Notes: generated from the sequence alone by a model not told the origin. Positions 1 to 8,784 are shown, counted from the first letter of the stretch. The stretch is DNA of 35,423 bases from Methyloterricola oryzae (GCF_000934725.1 NZ_JYNS01000025.1:1-35423), one strand, 5' to 3'. Program-made: numbers and translations.

Positions 1-1
1 C

Positions 2-229
2 GAACGCTTCCATAAAACCCTGTTGCAGGAGTTTTATCAGGTCGCTTTCCGCAAGAAGCTTTATCTCTCCGTGGACGAACTGCAGGCCGACCTGGATGCC
101 TGGATCGAGCACTATAACCAGGAGCGAACCCATCAGGGTAAGATGTGTTGCGGTCGCACTCCCCTACAAACGCTTCACGCTGGAAAGGAGGTGTGGAACC
201 AGAAAGTCGGTCAGTTGAATCTGATCTGA
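2..229 (+). CDS. IS481-family transposase, C-terminal fragment (cut by window start)
   Basis: The reading frame is open from the first bases and stops at 227-229, so the true start lies outside the window. The first visible residues, ERFHKT, match the part of the IS481/IS3-type DDE integrase core that carries the third catalytic acid (Glu). After it come the usual [19 protein letters not shown] helix region and [10 protein letters not shown], then the typical tail of these transposases (TPLQTL). DDE transposases of this type cut and join the ends of their own element. The gene ends just inside an inverted-repeat end (see 221-282), so this is probably the 3' part of a complete or nearly complete insertion sequence. 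Family assignment is from motif recognition only. Confidence 0.85.
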   Translation, partial: ERFHKTLLQEFYQVAFRKKLYLSVDELQADLDAWIEHYNQERTHQGKMCCGRTPLQTLHAGKEVWNQKVGQLNLI

Positions 230-282
230 CAACCCAGCGCACCCAAAACGGGTAACTGTCAGATCAGGTCGCGACTTCTACA
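221..282 (+). mobile_element. Right end of the IS481-type element
   Basis: CTGATCTGACA at 221-231, overlapping the transposase stop codon, is mirrored exactly by TGTCAGATCAG at 257-267, giving a hairpin. The second copy continues as GTCGCGACTTCTACA and ends at about 282. IS481-type elements usually end in ...ACA, and this terminal block resembles known ends of the family. The sequence immediately after 282 is coding sequence of an unrelated P-type ATPase, which supports 282/283 as the insertion junction. The left end is outside the window, so a target duplication cannot be checked. Confidence 0.65.
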
Positions 283-1055
283 TATCAACGACGCCCCCGC
301 TCTGCGGACCGCCGACACCGGAATTTCGGTTGATTCTGCCGTCGACATCGCCAAGGAGGCGGCCGACATCATCCTGCTGGAAAAAGTGCCTGGTGGTCCT
401 GGAGGAAGGCGTCATCGAAGGCCGCCGAACCTTCGTCAACATGCTCAAGTACATCAAAATGACCGCCAGCTGCAACTTCGGCAACGTCTTCTCCGTCCTG
501 GTCGCCAGTGCCTTTCTGCCGTTCCTGCCGATGCTGCCCCTGCATCTTCTGGTGCAGAACCTGTTTTACGACATCTCCCAGGTGGGCATTCCCTTCGACA
601 ACGTGGACAAGGATATGCTGGCCCAACCGCAGCGCTGGAAGCCCGAATTTCTCAGCCGATTCATGATCTTCTTCGGCCCCATCAGCTCGGTGTTCGACAT
701 CACCACCTATTGCCTGCTGTGGTTCGTGTTCGGCTTCGCGAACCTGGATTAGCAGACGGCGTTTCAATCGGGCTGGTTCATCGAGGGGCTGCTATCGCAG
801 ACCCTCATCGCGCATATGATCCGCACCCGCACGCTTCCCTTCGTGCAGAGCTTCCCCAGCTGGCCCCTGATCGCCATGACCTTCGTGGTCATGAGCCTGG
901 GCGTGCTGCTACCCATGTCGCCGCTGGCCCATTACTGCAAGCTGCAGGCCTTGCCTCTGGACTATTTCCCCTGGCTGATAGCGATCCTGTTTGGCTATGC
1001 ACTGCTGACCCAGGTGATGAAAGGCGTTTTTGCCCGACGCTATGGTTGGCAATAA
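283..1055 (+). pseudogene. mgtA: Mg2+-transporting P-type ATPase (MgtA), 3' remnant
   Basis: Read across two frames, this is the C-terminal quarter of MgtA, an inner-membrane P3B ATPase that imports Mg2+. It starts at [13 protein letters not shown], the second half of the GDGxND hinge motif, so the IS end at 282 cuts the gene inside that motif. ADIILLEK (ending near 385) is followed by a +1 frameshift in a run of five A; removing one A restores [10 protein letters not shown]. The second frame continues through [15 protein letters not shown] and the membrane segments around [10 protein letters not shown] and [13 protein letters not shown] to a TAG at 750-752. Beyond it the same frame resumes ([21 protein letters not shown]) and ends FARRYGWQ at 1055, the usual MgtA ending. 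Truncation, frameshift and nonsense codon make it non-functional. Confidence 0.9.
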
Positions 1056-1086
1056 TGCCGCTTGCTGATGGGGAGACGACACACTC

Positions 1087-1326
1087 ATGAACGTACAATC
1101 TCACATGACCTTGATCGTCTTGCTGCTGTGGTGCGCGACCATACGGGCCGCGCCATCGCAGCTGGTCCCCCGCAATTGGGCATGCCCGCGGGGGTGGGTG
1201 ATGTCTGGCGGTCAGTGTGTAACCAATCCATGCGCCGGGCAGGTCGTACCCCAGCGCGGCGCGTGCCCTTCGGGTATGAAGCCGTCGGGGCGTATTATCT
1301 ACCCCCGCCCCGCAGAGGACTGGTGA
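1087..1326 (+). CDS. Small secreted cysteine-containing protein, function unknown
   Basis: This encodes 79 aa, starting at an ATG with a purine-rich GGGGAGA about 9 bases upstream. The N-terminus ([17 protein letters not shown]) is a plausible Sec signal peptide with cleavage near residue 22. The mature part is about 57 aa with four cysteines arranged in two similar halves ([13 protein letters not shown] and [10 protein letters not shown]), which suggests two disulfides in the periplasm or outside the cell. I do not recognise a named family. It lies 65 bases upstream of the czcC-like gene, so it may be transcribed with the efflux operon, but nothing shows a role in metal handling. An overlapping longer frame lacks a signal peptide and is probably a shadow. 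Confidence 0.55.
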   Translation: MNVQSHMTLIVLLLWCATIRAAPSQLVPRNWACPRGWVMSGGQCVTNPCAGQVVPQRGACPSGMKPSGRIIYPRPAEDW

Positions 1327-1390
1327 TCCCCGACATAGGCACGCACCCCCCGAGAGAATCCAGCCCGGATCGGAAAGGCATGAACAGAAA

Positions 1391-2848
1391 ATGAGCCGCA
1401 GAATCACCAACCCAGGCCTTCAAGGGAAAGCTCCCGCAAATCGTCCCCGCACGCCGGGCATCCGTTTTCGGCTGCTGACGGGTGGCCTATGGCTGCTGAC
1501 CGGCTGCACGGCGAACGACTATGGGGCCGCTCCCTTGCCCGTCTTCATGCAGGACGCGCCCCCGGCAGCCATTGCTTCGATTCCGGGCGAACCGGCAGCG
1601 ATGCCTTCCGTCAAGGGGGAATCCAGCCAGACGCGGGAATTCACCCTCGATGCGGCAGTCCGGCGTGCGCTCGATGCCGATCCGCAGATTCGCGCAGGTT
1701 TGGAAAACGTTCGGCAAGCAGAGGCAGATCTCATTACTGCCGGTTTGCTTCCTAACCCGGCTTTCTTCACCAGCCAAACCCTGATGCCCCTGGGCCGTTC
1801 CTTTACAGTCACCCGCCAAGGCGGGCCGCCGCAGTTCGATGCGGGACTGGCGTTTCCGGTGGACTGGTTCCTGTTCGGCAAGCGCGCTGCGGCGGTCCTG
1901 GCCGCTGAAAGAGGCGTGGATGTGGCTTCGGCCGGCTTTGCCGATCTACTACGTCATCGTGTCTCGGGTACCATCTCCGCCTTTTATGATGTCCTGGAAG
2001 CGCAGTCCTCATTAGAACTGGCGCAGGAGGACCTGAATAATCTGTCTGAGTTGGAGAAGATCACCGCCAACCGGGTGGAATTGGGCGGCGTCGGCACCGT
2101 GGAACTGGATCGCGTGCGCCTGTCCATTTTTAGCAGCCGGCGCGAGGTACGGGCGCGGGAGGTCGCCCTGGAAGGCTCGTTCAGCCGTCTGCGGGCCTTT
2201 TTGGGATACAGCGATTCGATTCCCCTGAGAATCCATGGCAGCCTGGACATCGCCTCGCCAGTGTCGCCGCCGAATCCCGAAACGGCATTCACCGTCGCCG
2301 AGGAGAACCGCCCGGATCTGATCGCTCTGAAGCGCCAGGTGGAGCAAGCGGCGGCCAGCATTCAAGCGGAGGAAAGAAAGGCCTATCCGGAGGTCACACC
2401 GCGCATCGGCTACACCCGCCAATTTCAGGAAAAAGCCATTGGCTATCCGGACGCTGATTCCTGGGGCATCGGTATCGACATGACGGTTCCCCTGTTCGAC
2501 CGCAATCAGGGCAACATCGCCAGGGCGAAGTCGGTCAAGACCCAGTCCGAACTCAATCTCAACGCCCAATTGGTGGCATTGCGCGCCGATATCGACCAGG
2601 CGGTCAAGGCTTTCGAAAGTGCTTACCAAGTGCTGACCACCGACGACCCGGGCCAATTGGAAGCGGCGCGCAACGTGCGCGACAAGATCCGGGCGGCCTA
2701 CGAACTGGGCGGCAAGACCCTCATGGAAGTGCTCGATGCCCAGCGCGCCTATCGGGAAACCTACCGGCTGCACATCGCCGGTCGCTCCAGCTATTGGCAC
2801 TCGCTCCACTCACTCAACGCGGCTCTTGGCAAGCAGGTATTGCGATGA
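1391..2848 (+). CDS. czcC: Outer-membrane efflux channel lipoprotein (CzcC/TolC type)
   Basis: The 485 aa product is the outer-membrane factor of the tripartite RND system encoded by this operon. After a basic N-terminus, a hydrophobic stretch ends in a lipobox LTGC with the lipidated cysteine at residue 39. The rest has the duplicated OEP pattern: long amphipathic helices rich in Ala, Glu and Arg (AVRRALDADPQIRAG, AFYDVLEAQSSLELAQEDL, LLDAQRAYRET-like repeats near the end) interrupted by beta-strand segments such as FDAGLAFPVDWFLFG and WGIGIDMTVPLFDRNQGN. The trimer forms the outer-membrane pore and periplasmic tunnel. Its stop overlaps the next start by 4 bases (ATGA), indicating translational coupling. 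Substrate class is inferred from the CzcA partner. The ATG at 1391 was chosen because upstream codons in the frame are not convincing. Confidence 0.88.
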   Translation: MSRRITNPGLQGKAPANRPRTPGIRFRLLTGGLWLLTGCTANDYGAAPLPVFMQDAPPAAIASIPGEPAAMPSVKGESSQTREFTLDAAVRRALDADPQIRAGLENVRQAEADLITAGLLPNPAFFTSQTLMPLGRSFTVTRQGGPPQFDAGLAFPVDWFLFGKRAAAVLAAERGVDVASAGFADLLRHRVSGTISAFYDVLEAQSSLELAQEDLNNLSELEKITANRVELGGVGTVELDRVRLSIFSSRREVRAREVALEGSFSRLRAFLGYSDSIPLRIHGSLDIASPVSPPNPETAFTVAEENRPDLIALKRQVEQAAASIQAEERKAYPEVTPRIGYTRQFQEKAIGYPDADSWGIGIDMTVPLFDRNQGNIARAKSVKTQSELNLNAQLVALRADIDQAVKAFESAYQVLTTDDPGQLEAARNVRDKIRAAYELGGKTLMEVLDAQRAYRETYRLHIAGRSSYWHSLHSLNAALGKQVLR

Positions 2849-4011
2849 ACACCCGATCTTCAAGAATAACCATCGGGCTGAAGGTACTCGCCGGACTCGT
2901 GGTGATCGGCCTGGTCATACTGGCCGCATTGCACGGGAAATGGGCGAGCACCACCCACCCAAGCCAGGGCACCCAGTCCGATGCGGTGAGTCTGGCAGGC
3001 CCGAGGCTCATCGCTGTTCAGCCCGGCAGTCTGTTGGAGAAGAAGCTTGACCTGACCGACGTCAAGAGAGAGCGAATCACCACGCCCTTGCTGACAGTGA
3101 CCGGTTCGGTCACTGCCCGTCTCCGCGCCGGGCCGGGTCCGATCGAAGATCGCTGGCAATTCAGCAGCGTCGAACTGTCCGGCATCTATGCCGACTGGCA
3201 GAAGACCGGGACCGATATGGAATTTGCCAGCAAGCAGTTGGCCAAGACCCGCGAACTGACGGCGGCACAGCTCAATTCCCAGGGTAAAGTCGTCGAGCGG
3301 CTGCGCAAGCTGGTGGCAACCGGCACGGAAGCCGTGCGCGACTTGAGCGCGGCGGAAGCCAGCCTGCTGCAAACCCAACTGGAAGGGCAAAAGGCGGTAT
3401 TCGAAGCGGAAAGCGCCCTGACCCAGGCCAATCACAGTCATGCGGACCTGGAAAGACGTCTGGTGCAGGCGGGTGTCGATCCGGCGCTGCTCGGCAACGT
3501 GACAGGCGGTGCTTCCCTGGTGATGGCCGATGTGCCCGAGGTTCGTATTGCGCTGGTGGCAGCCGGGCAGGGCTGCGAGGCGCGCTTCTACGGCTTGCCG
3601 GAACAGCGCTTTCGGGGTGTCGTGCGCAGTCTCGCCCCCGCCTTGTCGCCCGAGCGGCGCACGCTTCGCGTCTTCTTCGAACTGAACGATCAAGAAGGCC
3701 GCTTGAAGCCCGGCATGTACGCTGAAATCGGCCTGGGCACCGATCCCCGGCAGGCGGTGCTGGCGCCGGCGGACGGCATCCTGCATATCGGCGAGGGGGA
3801 TTATGTGCTCGTCGAAGCCGGCAGCGGGCGCTGGCAAGTCACCCAGATCCAGGTGGGCGAGCGCGCCGGCGAGCGCGTGGAAGTCCTGAATGGCCTCGAA
3901 GGCGGCGAGCGACTCATCGGAAACGGCGCCATCCTGCTCAAACCGCTGGTGGTCCAGGCATTGCTTCAAACCCAAGCGCCCGTTTCGACGGAAGGACGGG
4001 CCAAGCCATGA
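2845..4011 (+). CDS. czcB: RND efflux periplasmic adaptor (CzcB type)
   Basis: This encodes 388 aa from the ATG that overlaps the czcC stop; a longer in-frame start at 2794 would lie inside czcC and is not needed. Residues about 10-32 form one hydrophobic anchor (LKVLAGLVVIGLVILAAL). An alpha-hairpin rich in Gln, Leu and Glu follows (roughly residues 110-215, ASKQLAKTRELTAAQL to QANHSHADLERRL). After it come the beta-barrel and membrane-proximal parts (SLAPALSPERRTLRVFFELND, LKPGMYAEIGLG, VLVEAGSGRWQVTQIQVGERAGERVEVLNGL). This is the membrane-fusion-protein order. It links the inner-membrane pump to the outer-membrane channel. I do not see the His-rich N-terminal metal site found in some CzcB proteins. 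The stop overlaps the pump gene by 4 bases. Confidence 0.88.
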   Translation: MNTRSSRITIGLKVLAGLVVIGLVILAALHGKWASTTHPSQGTQSDAVSLAGPRLIAVQPGSLLEKKLDLTDVKRERITTPLLTVTGSVTARLRAGPGPIEDRWQFSSVELSGIYADWQKTGTDMEFASKQLAKTRELTAAQLNSQGKVVERLRKLVATGTEAVRDLSAAEASLLQTQLEGQKAVFEAESALTQANHSHADLERRLVQAGVDPALLGNVTGGASLVMADVPEVRIALVAAGQGCEARFYGLPEQRFRGVVRSLAPALSPERRTLRVFFELNDQEGRLKPGMYAEIGLGTDPRQAVLAPADGILHIGEGDYVLVEAGSGRWQVTQIQVGERAGERVEVLNGLEGGERLIGNGAILLKPLVVQALLQTQAPVSTEGRAKP

Positions 4012-7000
4012 TCCCGGCAGCGATCCGAATTGCTCTGCAGTACCGCTGGATGGTGTTGATCGGGGGAATAGCCATCACGGTCCTAGGGCTGTGGTCCTTC
4101 ACTCGGATGAAAATCGACGCCTATCCGGACATCTCCGCCCAGATGGTGCAGGTCATCACCACCTATCCCGGACGAGCCCCGGAGGAAGTCGAGCGGCAGG
4201 TGACGATTCCGGTCGAGATCGCCATGCGCAACGTGCCGAAGGTGGAGACCATTCGCTCTCGGACCATCTTCGGCCTGTCCGTGGTCCAGCTCATCTTCGA
4301 GGAAGGTACAGAAAACTACTGGGCGCGCCAGCGGGTCCAGGAAAAACTCGGCGGCCTCGAATTGCCGGAGGGCGCCTCCGCCGAATTGGGGCCGTTGGCG
4401 ACCGCCTACGGCGAGATGCTGCGCTATGAGCTGGTTTCCGATGGCCGGTATGACCTCATGGAACTGCGCACCCTCAATGATTGGGTCGTCTCGCCGCGTT
4501 TGCTGCACGCCTCCGGTGTCGCGGAGGTCCTCAATTTCGGGGGGTACGCGAAACAGCATGGCGTCATGCTAGACCCGGCGCAATTACAGCGCTTCGGGTT
4601 ATCGGTCAACGATGTGGTGGACGCCATTCAGACCAACAACGCCAGCGCCGGTGGCAGCGTATTGTCCAGGGGCAGCATGTCCTTCGTGATCCGGGGAAGG
4701 GGCGCCCTGAAGAATGAGGAGGACATCGGCTCGATTTTCATCAAGTCCATTGGCGGCACGCCCATCTTCGTGCGGGACGTGGCCGAGGTGCGCCTGGACG
4801 CCAAGGTGCCCGCCGGCATTTTCAGCAAGAACCTGACCGACGAGGCCGTGGAAGGCATCGTGCTGTTGCGTAAGGGCGAGAATCCATCGGAGGTACTGGC
4901 GAGGGTGCAGGCAGGCGTGGATGAACTGAACTCGGAAGGTCTTCCGGAAGGCGTGCGCGTGGTGCCGTATTACGACCGCAGCAATCTGATCGAGAGCACG
5001 CTGCATACCGTGGCTCACAGCGTCAGCTTAGGTATAGGCCTGGTCGTCGTCGTGCTGTTGGCCTTTCTGGGCCGTCCTTCGTTGGCGGCGCTGGTGGCCC
5101 TGACCATTCCGTTTTCGCTGCTGTTCGCCCTGGTGTTGATGTACGGGGCTGGCATCCCCATCGGTCTGCTGTCGATCGGCGCCATCGACTTCGGGATTAT
5201 CGTCGACGGCGCGGTGATCATGGCGGAAAGCATCGCGCGCCGGCTGGATCAGCGTGAGCATGCGCCGGAAAACGATCGGGCCAGTGTCACGCAGACAGTA
5301 TTGGCCGCCGCACTGGAGGTGGAGCGACCGGTCTTCTTCTCCATTCTGATGATTGTCGGCGCCTTCCTGCCATTGCTGACGCTCACCCGCATCGAGGGTC
5401 TGCTATTTCGCCCCATGGCCCTGACCATTGTGTTCGCCCTGATCGGCGCGGCGCTGTTCGCCCTACTGGTGGTTCCGGTGCTGGCCACCCTGCTGTTCCG
5501 AGCCGGCTACCGGGAGTGGGAAAATCCCGTGCTCGTTTGGCTTTCGAAACGGTATGCCGAGCTGCTGTCATGGCTCATGCGCCATCGCTGGCAGACGGTG
5601 CTGGCAGCAACCGCTCTGTTGGCTGCGGTGTTCACCCTAATCGTGCCGCGCATGGGGACCGAGTTCCTGCCCTACATGGACGAAGGCGTGATCTGGGTGC
5701 GGGCTAATTTCCCGGAGGGCACCTCCCTGCAGCAGACCTCCCACTTCGGCCGGCGGCTTCGCGAAGTCGCCCTCGAATTCCCCGATATCGATTTTATCGC
5801 GGTGCAGACCGGCCGCAACGACAGCGGCACCGACCCCTATCCCCCAAGCCGCATCGAGATGATGGTGGGACCAAAACCTCGCGACAAATGGGTGCAGTTC
5901 CATCGCAAACAGGAATTGGTGGCGGCGTTGGGCTCGCGGTTCCGGGAAGAGTTTCCGACCACCCGTTTCAACTTCACCCAGCCCATCATCGACAGCGTGA
6001 CCGAGGACACCAACGGCACATCGGCGAACATGGCCATCGAATTCTCCGGAGCCGATTCCGAAGTGCTGCTGCGACTCGCCCGGCAGGCGGAAATGCTATT
6101 GAAAAAGGTGCCCGGCGCGATGGACGTCAATATTGAGCAGGAAGGGCCGCAGCCACAGCTGATCATCCTGCCCGATCGCTCCCTGTGTGCCCGCTACAAC
6201 GTCCGCATCGAGGACGTGACCCGCCTCATCGACACGGCCATCGGCGGGGCGCCCATCGGGACGTTGTTCGAGGGGGAACGCCGCTTCGACATCGTCACCC
6301 GTTTCGCCCCGGAGCATCTGGGCTCGCCCCAGGCGCTGGGCCGGTTGCCGGTCTATAACGTGGACGGCGTACCGATCCCCCTGGCGCAGGTTGCCCGCAT
6401 CGACATCGTAGACGGCCAGACCATGATCGCCCGCGGCGACGGCCGCCGCCGCCTGACGGTGCGCAGCGACATCGTAGGACGCGATCAGGGCAGCTTCGTG
6501 GCAGATGCCCAGAGCTTGTTCGAGCAGGAGATCCAGGTTCCGTCCGGCTACCGTGCCAACTGGCTCGGCATGTTCGAGAACCTGAAGCGGGCAGGCGAGC
6601 ACTTCGAGTTGTTGGTCCCGGCTACCATCGCAGTCATCTACGTTCTGCTGCTGGCCATGTTTGCGTCGCAGCGGGCGGCCCTGATCTTGCTGCTGGCGAT
6701 CCCCTTCGCCTTCGTGGGCGGCGCCATCGCCCTGTACCTGCGCAACATGAACATCAACGTCTCCTCGGGAGTGGGCTTCGCGGCAGTGTTCGGTGTGTCG
6801 ATCATGAACGGGGTGCTTATCGTCCGGACTATCACCGATCTGCGGGTTCAGGGAAAACCCCTGGAAGAAGCGATTCGGCTTGGAGCCGTTCGCTGTCTTC
6901 GACCCATCCTCATCGCCTCCCTGGTGGCGATTCTCGGCCTGGTGCCGGCCTCCCTGGCAACTGGGCTCGGATCCGACGTTCAGCGTCCGCTGGCTACAGT

Positions 7001-7127
7001 CATCGTCTGGGGACTGTTCAGCGCCACGGTGATGACCTTGCTGCTAGTGCCGGTGCTGTACCGATTGTTCGTTCCGCGCCTGCCAACAACGACCACGGGA
7101 GACGAGCAGTTTGCTTTGACGGAGTAA
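4008..7127 (+). CDS. czcA: Heavy-metal efflux RND pump (CzcA type)
   Basis: This 1039 aa protein is of normal length for the HME-RND family. It has the RND layout: one N-terminal membrane helix, a large periplasmic loop, a helix bundle around residues 335-520, a second periplasmic loop and a C-terminal bundle around 870-1020. The fourth helix carries DFGIIVDGAVIMAE, with D394, D400 and E407 matching the Asp, Asp and Glu needed for proton-coupled export in CzcA. This signature fits divalent cation pumps (Co, Zn, Cd, Ni) rather than the CusA (Cu/Ag) type. It expels metal from periplasm or cytoplasm using the proton gradient. No regulator gene is adjacent. The exact metal cannot be read from sequence. 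Confidence 0.93.
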   Translation: MIPAAIRIALQYRWMVLIGGIAITVLGLWSFTRMKIDAYPDISAQMVQVITTYPGRAPEEVERQVTIPVEIAMRNVPKVETIRSRTIFGLSVVQLIFEEGTENYWARQRVQEKLGGLELPEGASAELGPLATAYGEMLRYELVSDGRYDLMELRTLNDWVVSPRLLHASGVAEVLNFGGYAKQHGVMLDPAQLQRFGLSVNDVVDAIQTNNASAGGSVLSRGSMSFVIRGRGALKNEEDIGSIFIKSIGGTPIFVRDVAEVRLDAKVPAGIFSKNLTDEAVEGIVLLRKGENPSEVLARVQAGVDELNSEGLPEGVRVVPYYDRSNLIESTLHTVAHSVSLGIGLVVVVLLAFLGRPSLAALVALTIPFSLLFALVLMYGAGIPIGLLSIGAIDFGIIVDGAVIMAESIARRLDQREHAPENDRASVTQTVLAAALEVERPVFFSILMIVGAFLPLLTLTRIEGLLFRPMALTIVFALIGAALFALLVVPVLATLLFRAGYREWENPVLVWLSKRYAELLSWLMRHRWQTVLAATALLAAVFTLIVPRMGTEFLPYMDEGVIWVRANFPEGTSLQQTSHFGRRLREVALEFPDIDFIAVQTGRNDSGTDPYPPSRIEMMVGPKPRDKWVQFHRKQELVAALGSRFREEFPTTRFNFTQPIIDSVTEDTNGTSANMAIEFSGADSEVLLRLARQAEMLLKKVPGAMDVNIEQEGPQPQLIILPDRSLCARYNVRIEDVTRLIDTAIGGAPIGTLFEGERRFDIVTRFAPEHLGSPQALGRLPVYNVDGVPIPLAQVARIDIVDGQTMIARGDGRRRLTVRSDIVGRDQGSFVADAQSLFEQEIQVPSGYRANWLGMFENLKRAGEHFELLVPATIAVIYVLLLAMFASQRAALILLLAIPFAFVGGAIALYLRNMNINVSSGVGFAAVFGVSIMNGVLIVRTITDLRVQGKPLEEAIRLGAVRCLRPILIASLVAILGLVPASLATGLGSDVQRPLATVIVWGLFSATVMTLLLVPVLYRLFVPRLPTTTTGDEQFALTE

Positions 7128-7619
7128 GCTGTTCGTACGGACTTCGATTTTTCGAAATCGGTCGTTCTGAAATGGCCGCTATCGCGTATTGCATATTAGT
7201 TGAGGCCGAGTTGTTTCCCTTTGATCCAGAGTTGCGGGCGGCGGTTCAGCCGCTTATTGCTGACATTCGCCCACCAAACAGGCATCGGGCAGATTTGGGC
7301 ACGTCGCGCTCAACCAAAGAAAGCAAAAGCTGACGTTAGAGAATGTCCGGTGTCAGGGTGGGTGGGTTGACCGCAATGGCCGAGAAGTGCTCGGGCCACT
7401 CGAACTATCGAACGACTTTAACCGAATGCATTCCGGCTATTTGACACTGGAACGACCGAAACAGGACCTGTTGCTGCTGTCCCTGAATTCCGCGATCACC
7501 AAAAGCTCGGCCAAAGTGTCCATTCGCTTGGCACGAAACCGGCCGTTCACCAATGGCAGTTTTCTTCGAATTCTACAGCCGTAGATCTGTTAAGAGATGA
7601 CGCTCGGCATATACTCGCT
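7128..7619. other. Intergenic stretch with no supported gene
   Basis: I see no convincing gene in these 490 bases. Just after the czcA stop, CGATTT and AAATCG (7145-7160) form a small 6-bp hairpin around a TTCG loop, with no T-run, so it is at best a weak terminator. The only longer frame, a GTG-started 65-codon frame at 7387-7584, has no ribosome-binding site and no recognisable motif. The DNA looks like decayed accessory sequence. Confidence 0.5.
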
Positions 7620-7623
7620 TTAA

Positions 7624-7715
7624 GGATAACTACCGAAGTAACCGGCGCCGGGCACAGGACTGTCTGCCAAAGGTGAGCACTGTCCCCGGCGTCCGGTTGA
7701 GTGACTTGTTATTTG
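7624..7715 (-). repeat. attC-like integron recombination site
   Basis: A long imperfect palindrome has the architecture of an attC site. The outer boxes ATAAC (7626-7630) and GTTAT (7708-7712) pair exactly. Nine unpaired bases follow on each side. The inner arms AACCGG/CGCCGGG-CACAG (7640-7657) and CTGTCCCCGGCG/TCCGGTT (7680-7698) then pair, apart from one mismatch and a single extra A on the - strand. This extrahelical base, within CCGGACGCC, is where known attC L boxes have one (compare GCCGACGCC in aadA cassettes). A 22-base terminal loop completes it. Orientation is - strand, so the matching cassette would lie at higher coordinates. R-box bases beyond GTT/AAC fit the consensus only partly, and no integrase gene is in the window. 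Confidence 0.6.
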
Positions 7716-7961
7716 TCGCTACTTGCAAACGCTTGGGCAGTTTTTGCCTGTACCTCCTACGCCTGAGTAGCACGGACCACCCACACCGGCATAGCAGGGA
7801 CCGCCAACCCCATCGTACCTAGGTCCCCCGACTCCGTTGTACCTTCAATTTGGAACAATTACGTTTGGAAAGTCTTGCGGAATCTCGTTCGAGCCTCTGC
7901 CGGCTGCGGCCTGCAACCGGTGTCTCGGACTTTTTTAGTACCGTTATGTGGCGCTGATCGG

Positions 7962-8066
7962 TTAGTAAAAGTGTAGGCCGATTGTCACCGACAACCCGTA
8001 AGCACCACCCTCGGCCAAGGCAGCTTGGAACCGAGCACTTGCAGGCGCGCCGCTTCGACGCGCGAT
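7962..8066 (-). pseudogene. C-terminal remnant of an outer-membrane beta-barrel protein
   Basis: Reading the - strand from a stop at 8067-8069 gives about 34 codons ending FQAALAEGGAYGLSVTIGLHFY and a TAA at 7962-7964. The alternating pattern ending in an aromatic residue is the classic last strand of a Gram-negative outer-membrane barrel, the signal read by BamA. Upstream, a neighbouring frame (EVFSATLIKSRVEAARLQVLG) seems to continue the same protein, which suggests a frameshift. No start or signal peptide is present, so this is a decayed tail. The family cannot be named. Confidence 0.4.
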
Positions 8067-8143
8067 TTAATCAACGTGGCGGAAAAGACCTCTGCATCGG
8101 CCAAACGTCCTCGCGGCCAGTCGGTATGACGCAGCTAAGCGCA

Positions 8144-8557
8144 TCATCGGTATTTTACAAGGACGCCCGTCAGTTCCTTCATTTCCTCGTACTCTGTGCT
8201 GGATGAGCCGAAATCGTTGAAATGCTTGCCTTTGTTCTTGCCGGAGTCCTGCCAGACGGTGTTGCTGCCGCTTGTAAACTTGCGCATGCCTTCCACGATG
8301 ACCCCGTCGGCGCCGCGCTTTTGGGCCTCCTCGACCATCTTCCGTTGGATTTCCGAGGTGGAGACAATGTCGTCTGCATCCAGGGTGATGCGCCCCATGA
8401 CTTTGTAGGCCCGCCCCACATCGGCCTTGTCGAAGTAGAGATCCACGTGGCTGCTGGGTGCGTAGGTCTCGCCGATGTAGTCGGCAGTGACGCATGCGCC
8501 AAGGATGCTGAGAAGGCTTGCAACGAGGGAGAAACGAAGCAGGAAAGGCATGTTCAT
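8144..8557 (-). CDS. Small lipoprotein, function unknown
   Basis: This encodes 137 aa from the ATG at 8557; a GTG 57 bases further upstream would add residues that do not fit a signal sequence. The N-terminus MNMPFLLRFSLVASLLSILGAC is a good type II signal with lipobox LGAC and the lipidated Cys at residue 22. No Asp follows the Cys, so outer-membrane sorting is likely. The mature domain has a strand-helix pattern, with VMGRITLDADDIVSTSEIQRKMVEEAQKRGADGVIVEGM resembling the small alpha/beta lipoprotein domains in which a GADGV-type turn follows a long helix. A catalytic role is not evident. It stands alone on the - strand, divergent from the DUF3604 gene. No clear Shine-Dalgarno sequence is seen. 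Confidence 0.7.
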   Translation of the reverse strand: MNMPFLLRFSLVASLLSILGACVTADYIGETYAPSSHVDLYFDKADVGRAYKVMGRITLDADDIVSTSEIQRKMVEEAQKRGADGVIVEGMRKFTSGSNTVWQDSGKNKGKHFNDFGSSSTEYEEMKELTGVLVKYR

Positions 8558-8784
8558 GGTGGCTGGCGGAGTTCTGGATTCTATTTGGCTGACTGCGCGA
8601 AGAGAAGGATACACGGATGAATTACCAGGGCCAAACCACTTGGATGAACCAAGGCGCTGAGTCGCCTCGTCCCTCGTGCTTGCATTTCCACGATGTGTTG
8701 ATTTAGAGTCTCATCCGTTCCAATGGCTGTGCTTTGACCTGCGCTCAGGCGCTAAGCTCATCAAATCCTGAAAAGGAGTCGGGT

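Noticed and set aside
1062-1394. 110-codon frame overlapping the small secreted protein
   Set aside because: No signal peptide, no motif and a shadow-like composition; the overlapping 79-codon frame has a signal peptide and ordered cysteines.
7387-7584. 65-codon frame between czcA and the attC-like site
   Set aside because: GTG start without a Shine-Dalgarno sequence, no signal or motif, and surrounded by decayed DNA.
7868-7948. Possible second attC site (AAAGTC...GACTTT with a nearby GTTATGT)
   Set aside because: The inner arms pair poorly, the spacers are very unequal and there is no clear extrahelical base, so it does not fit the attC layout.
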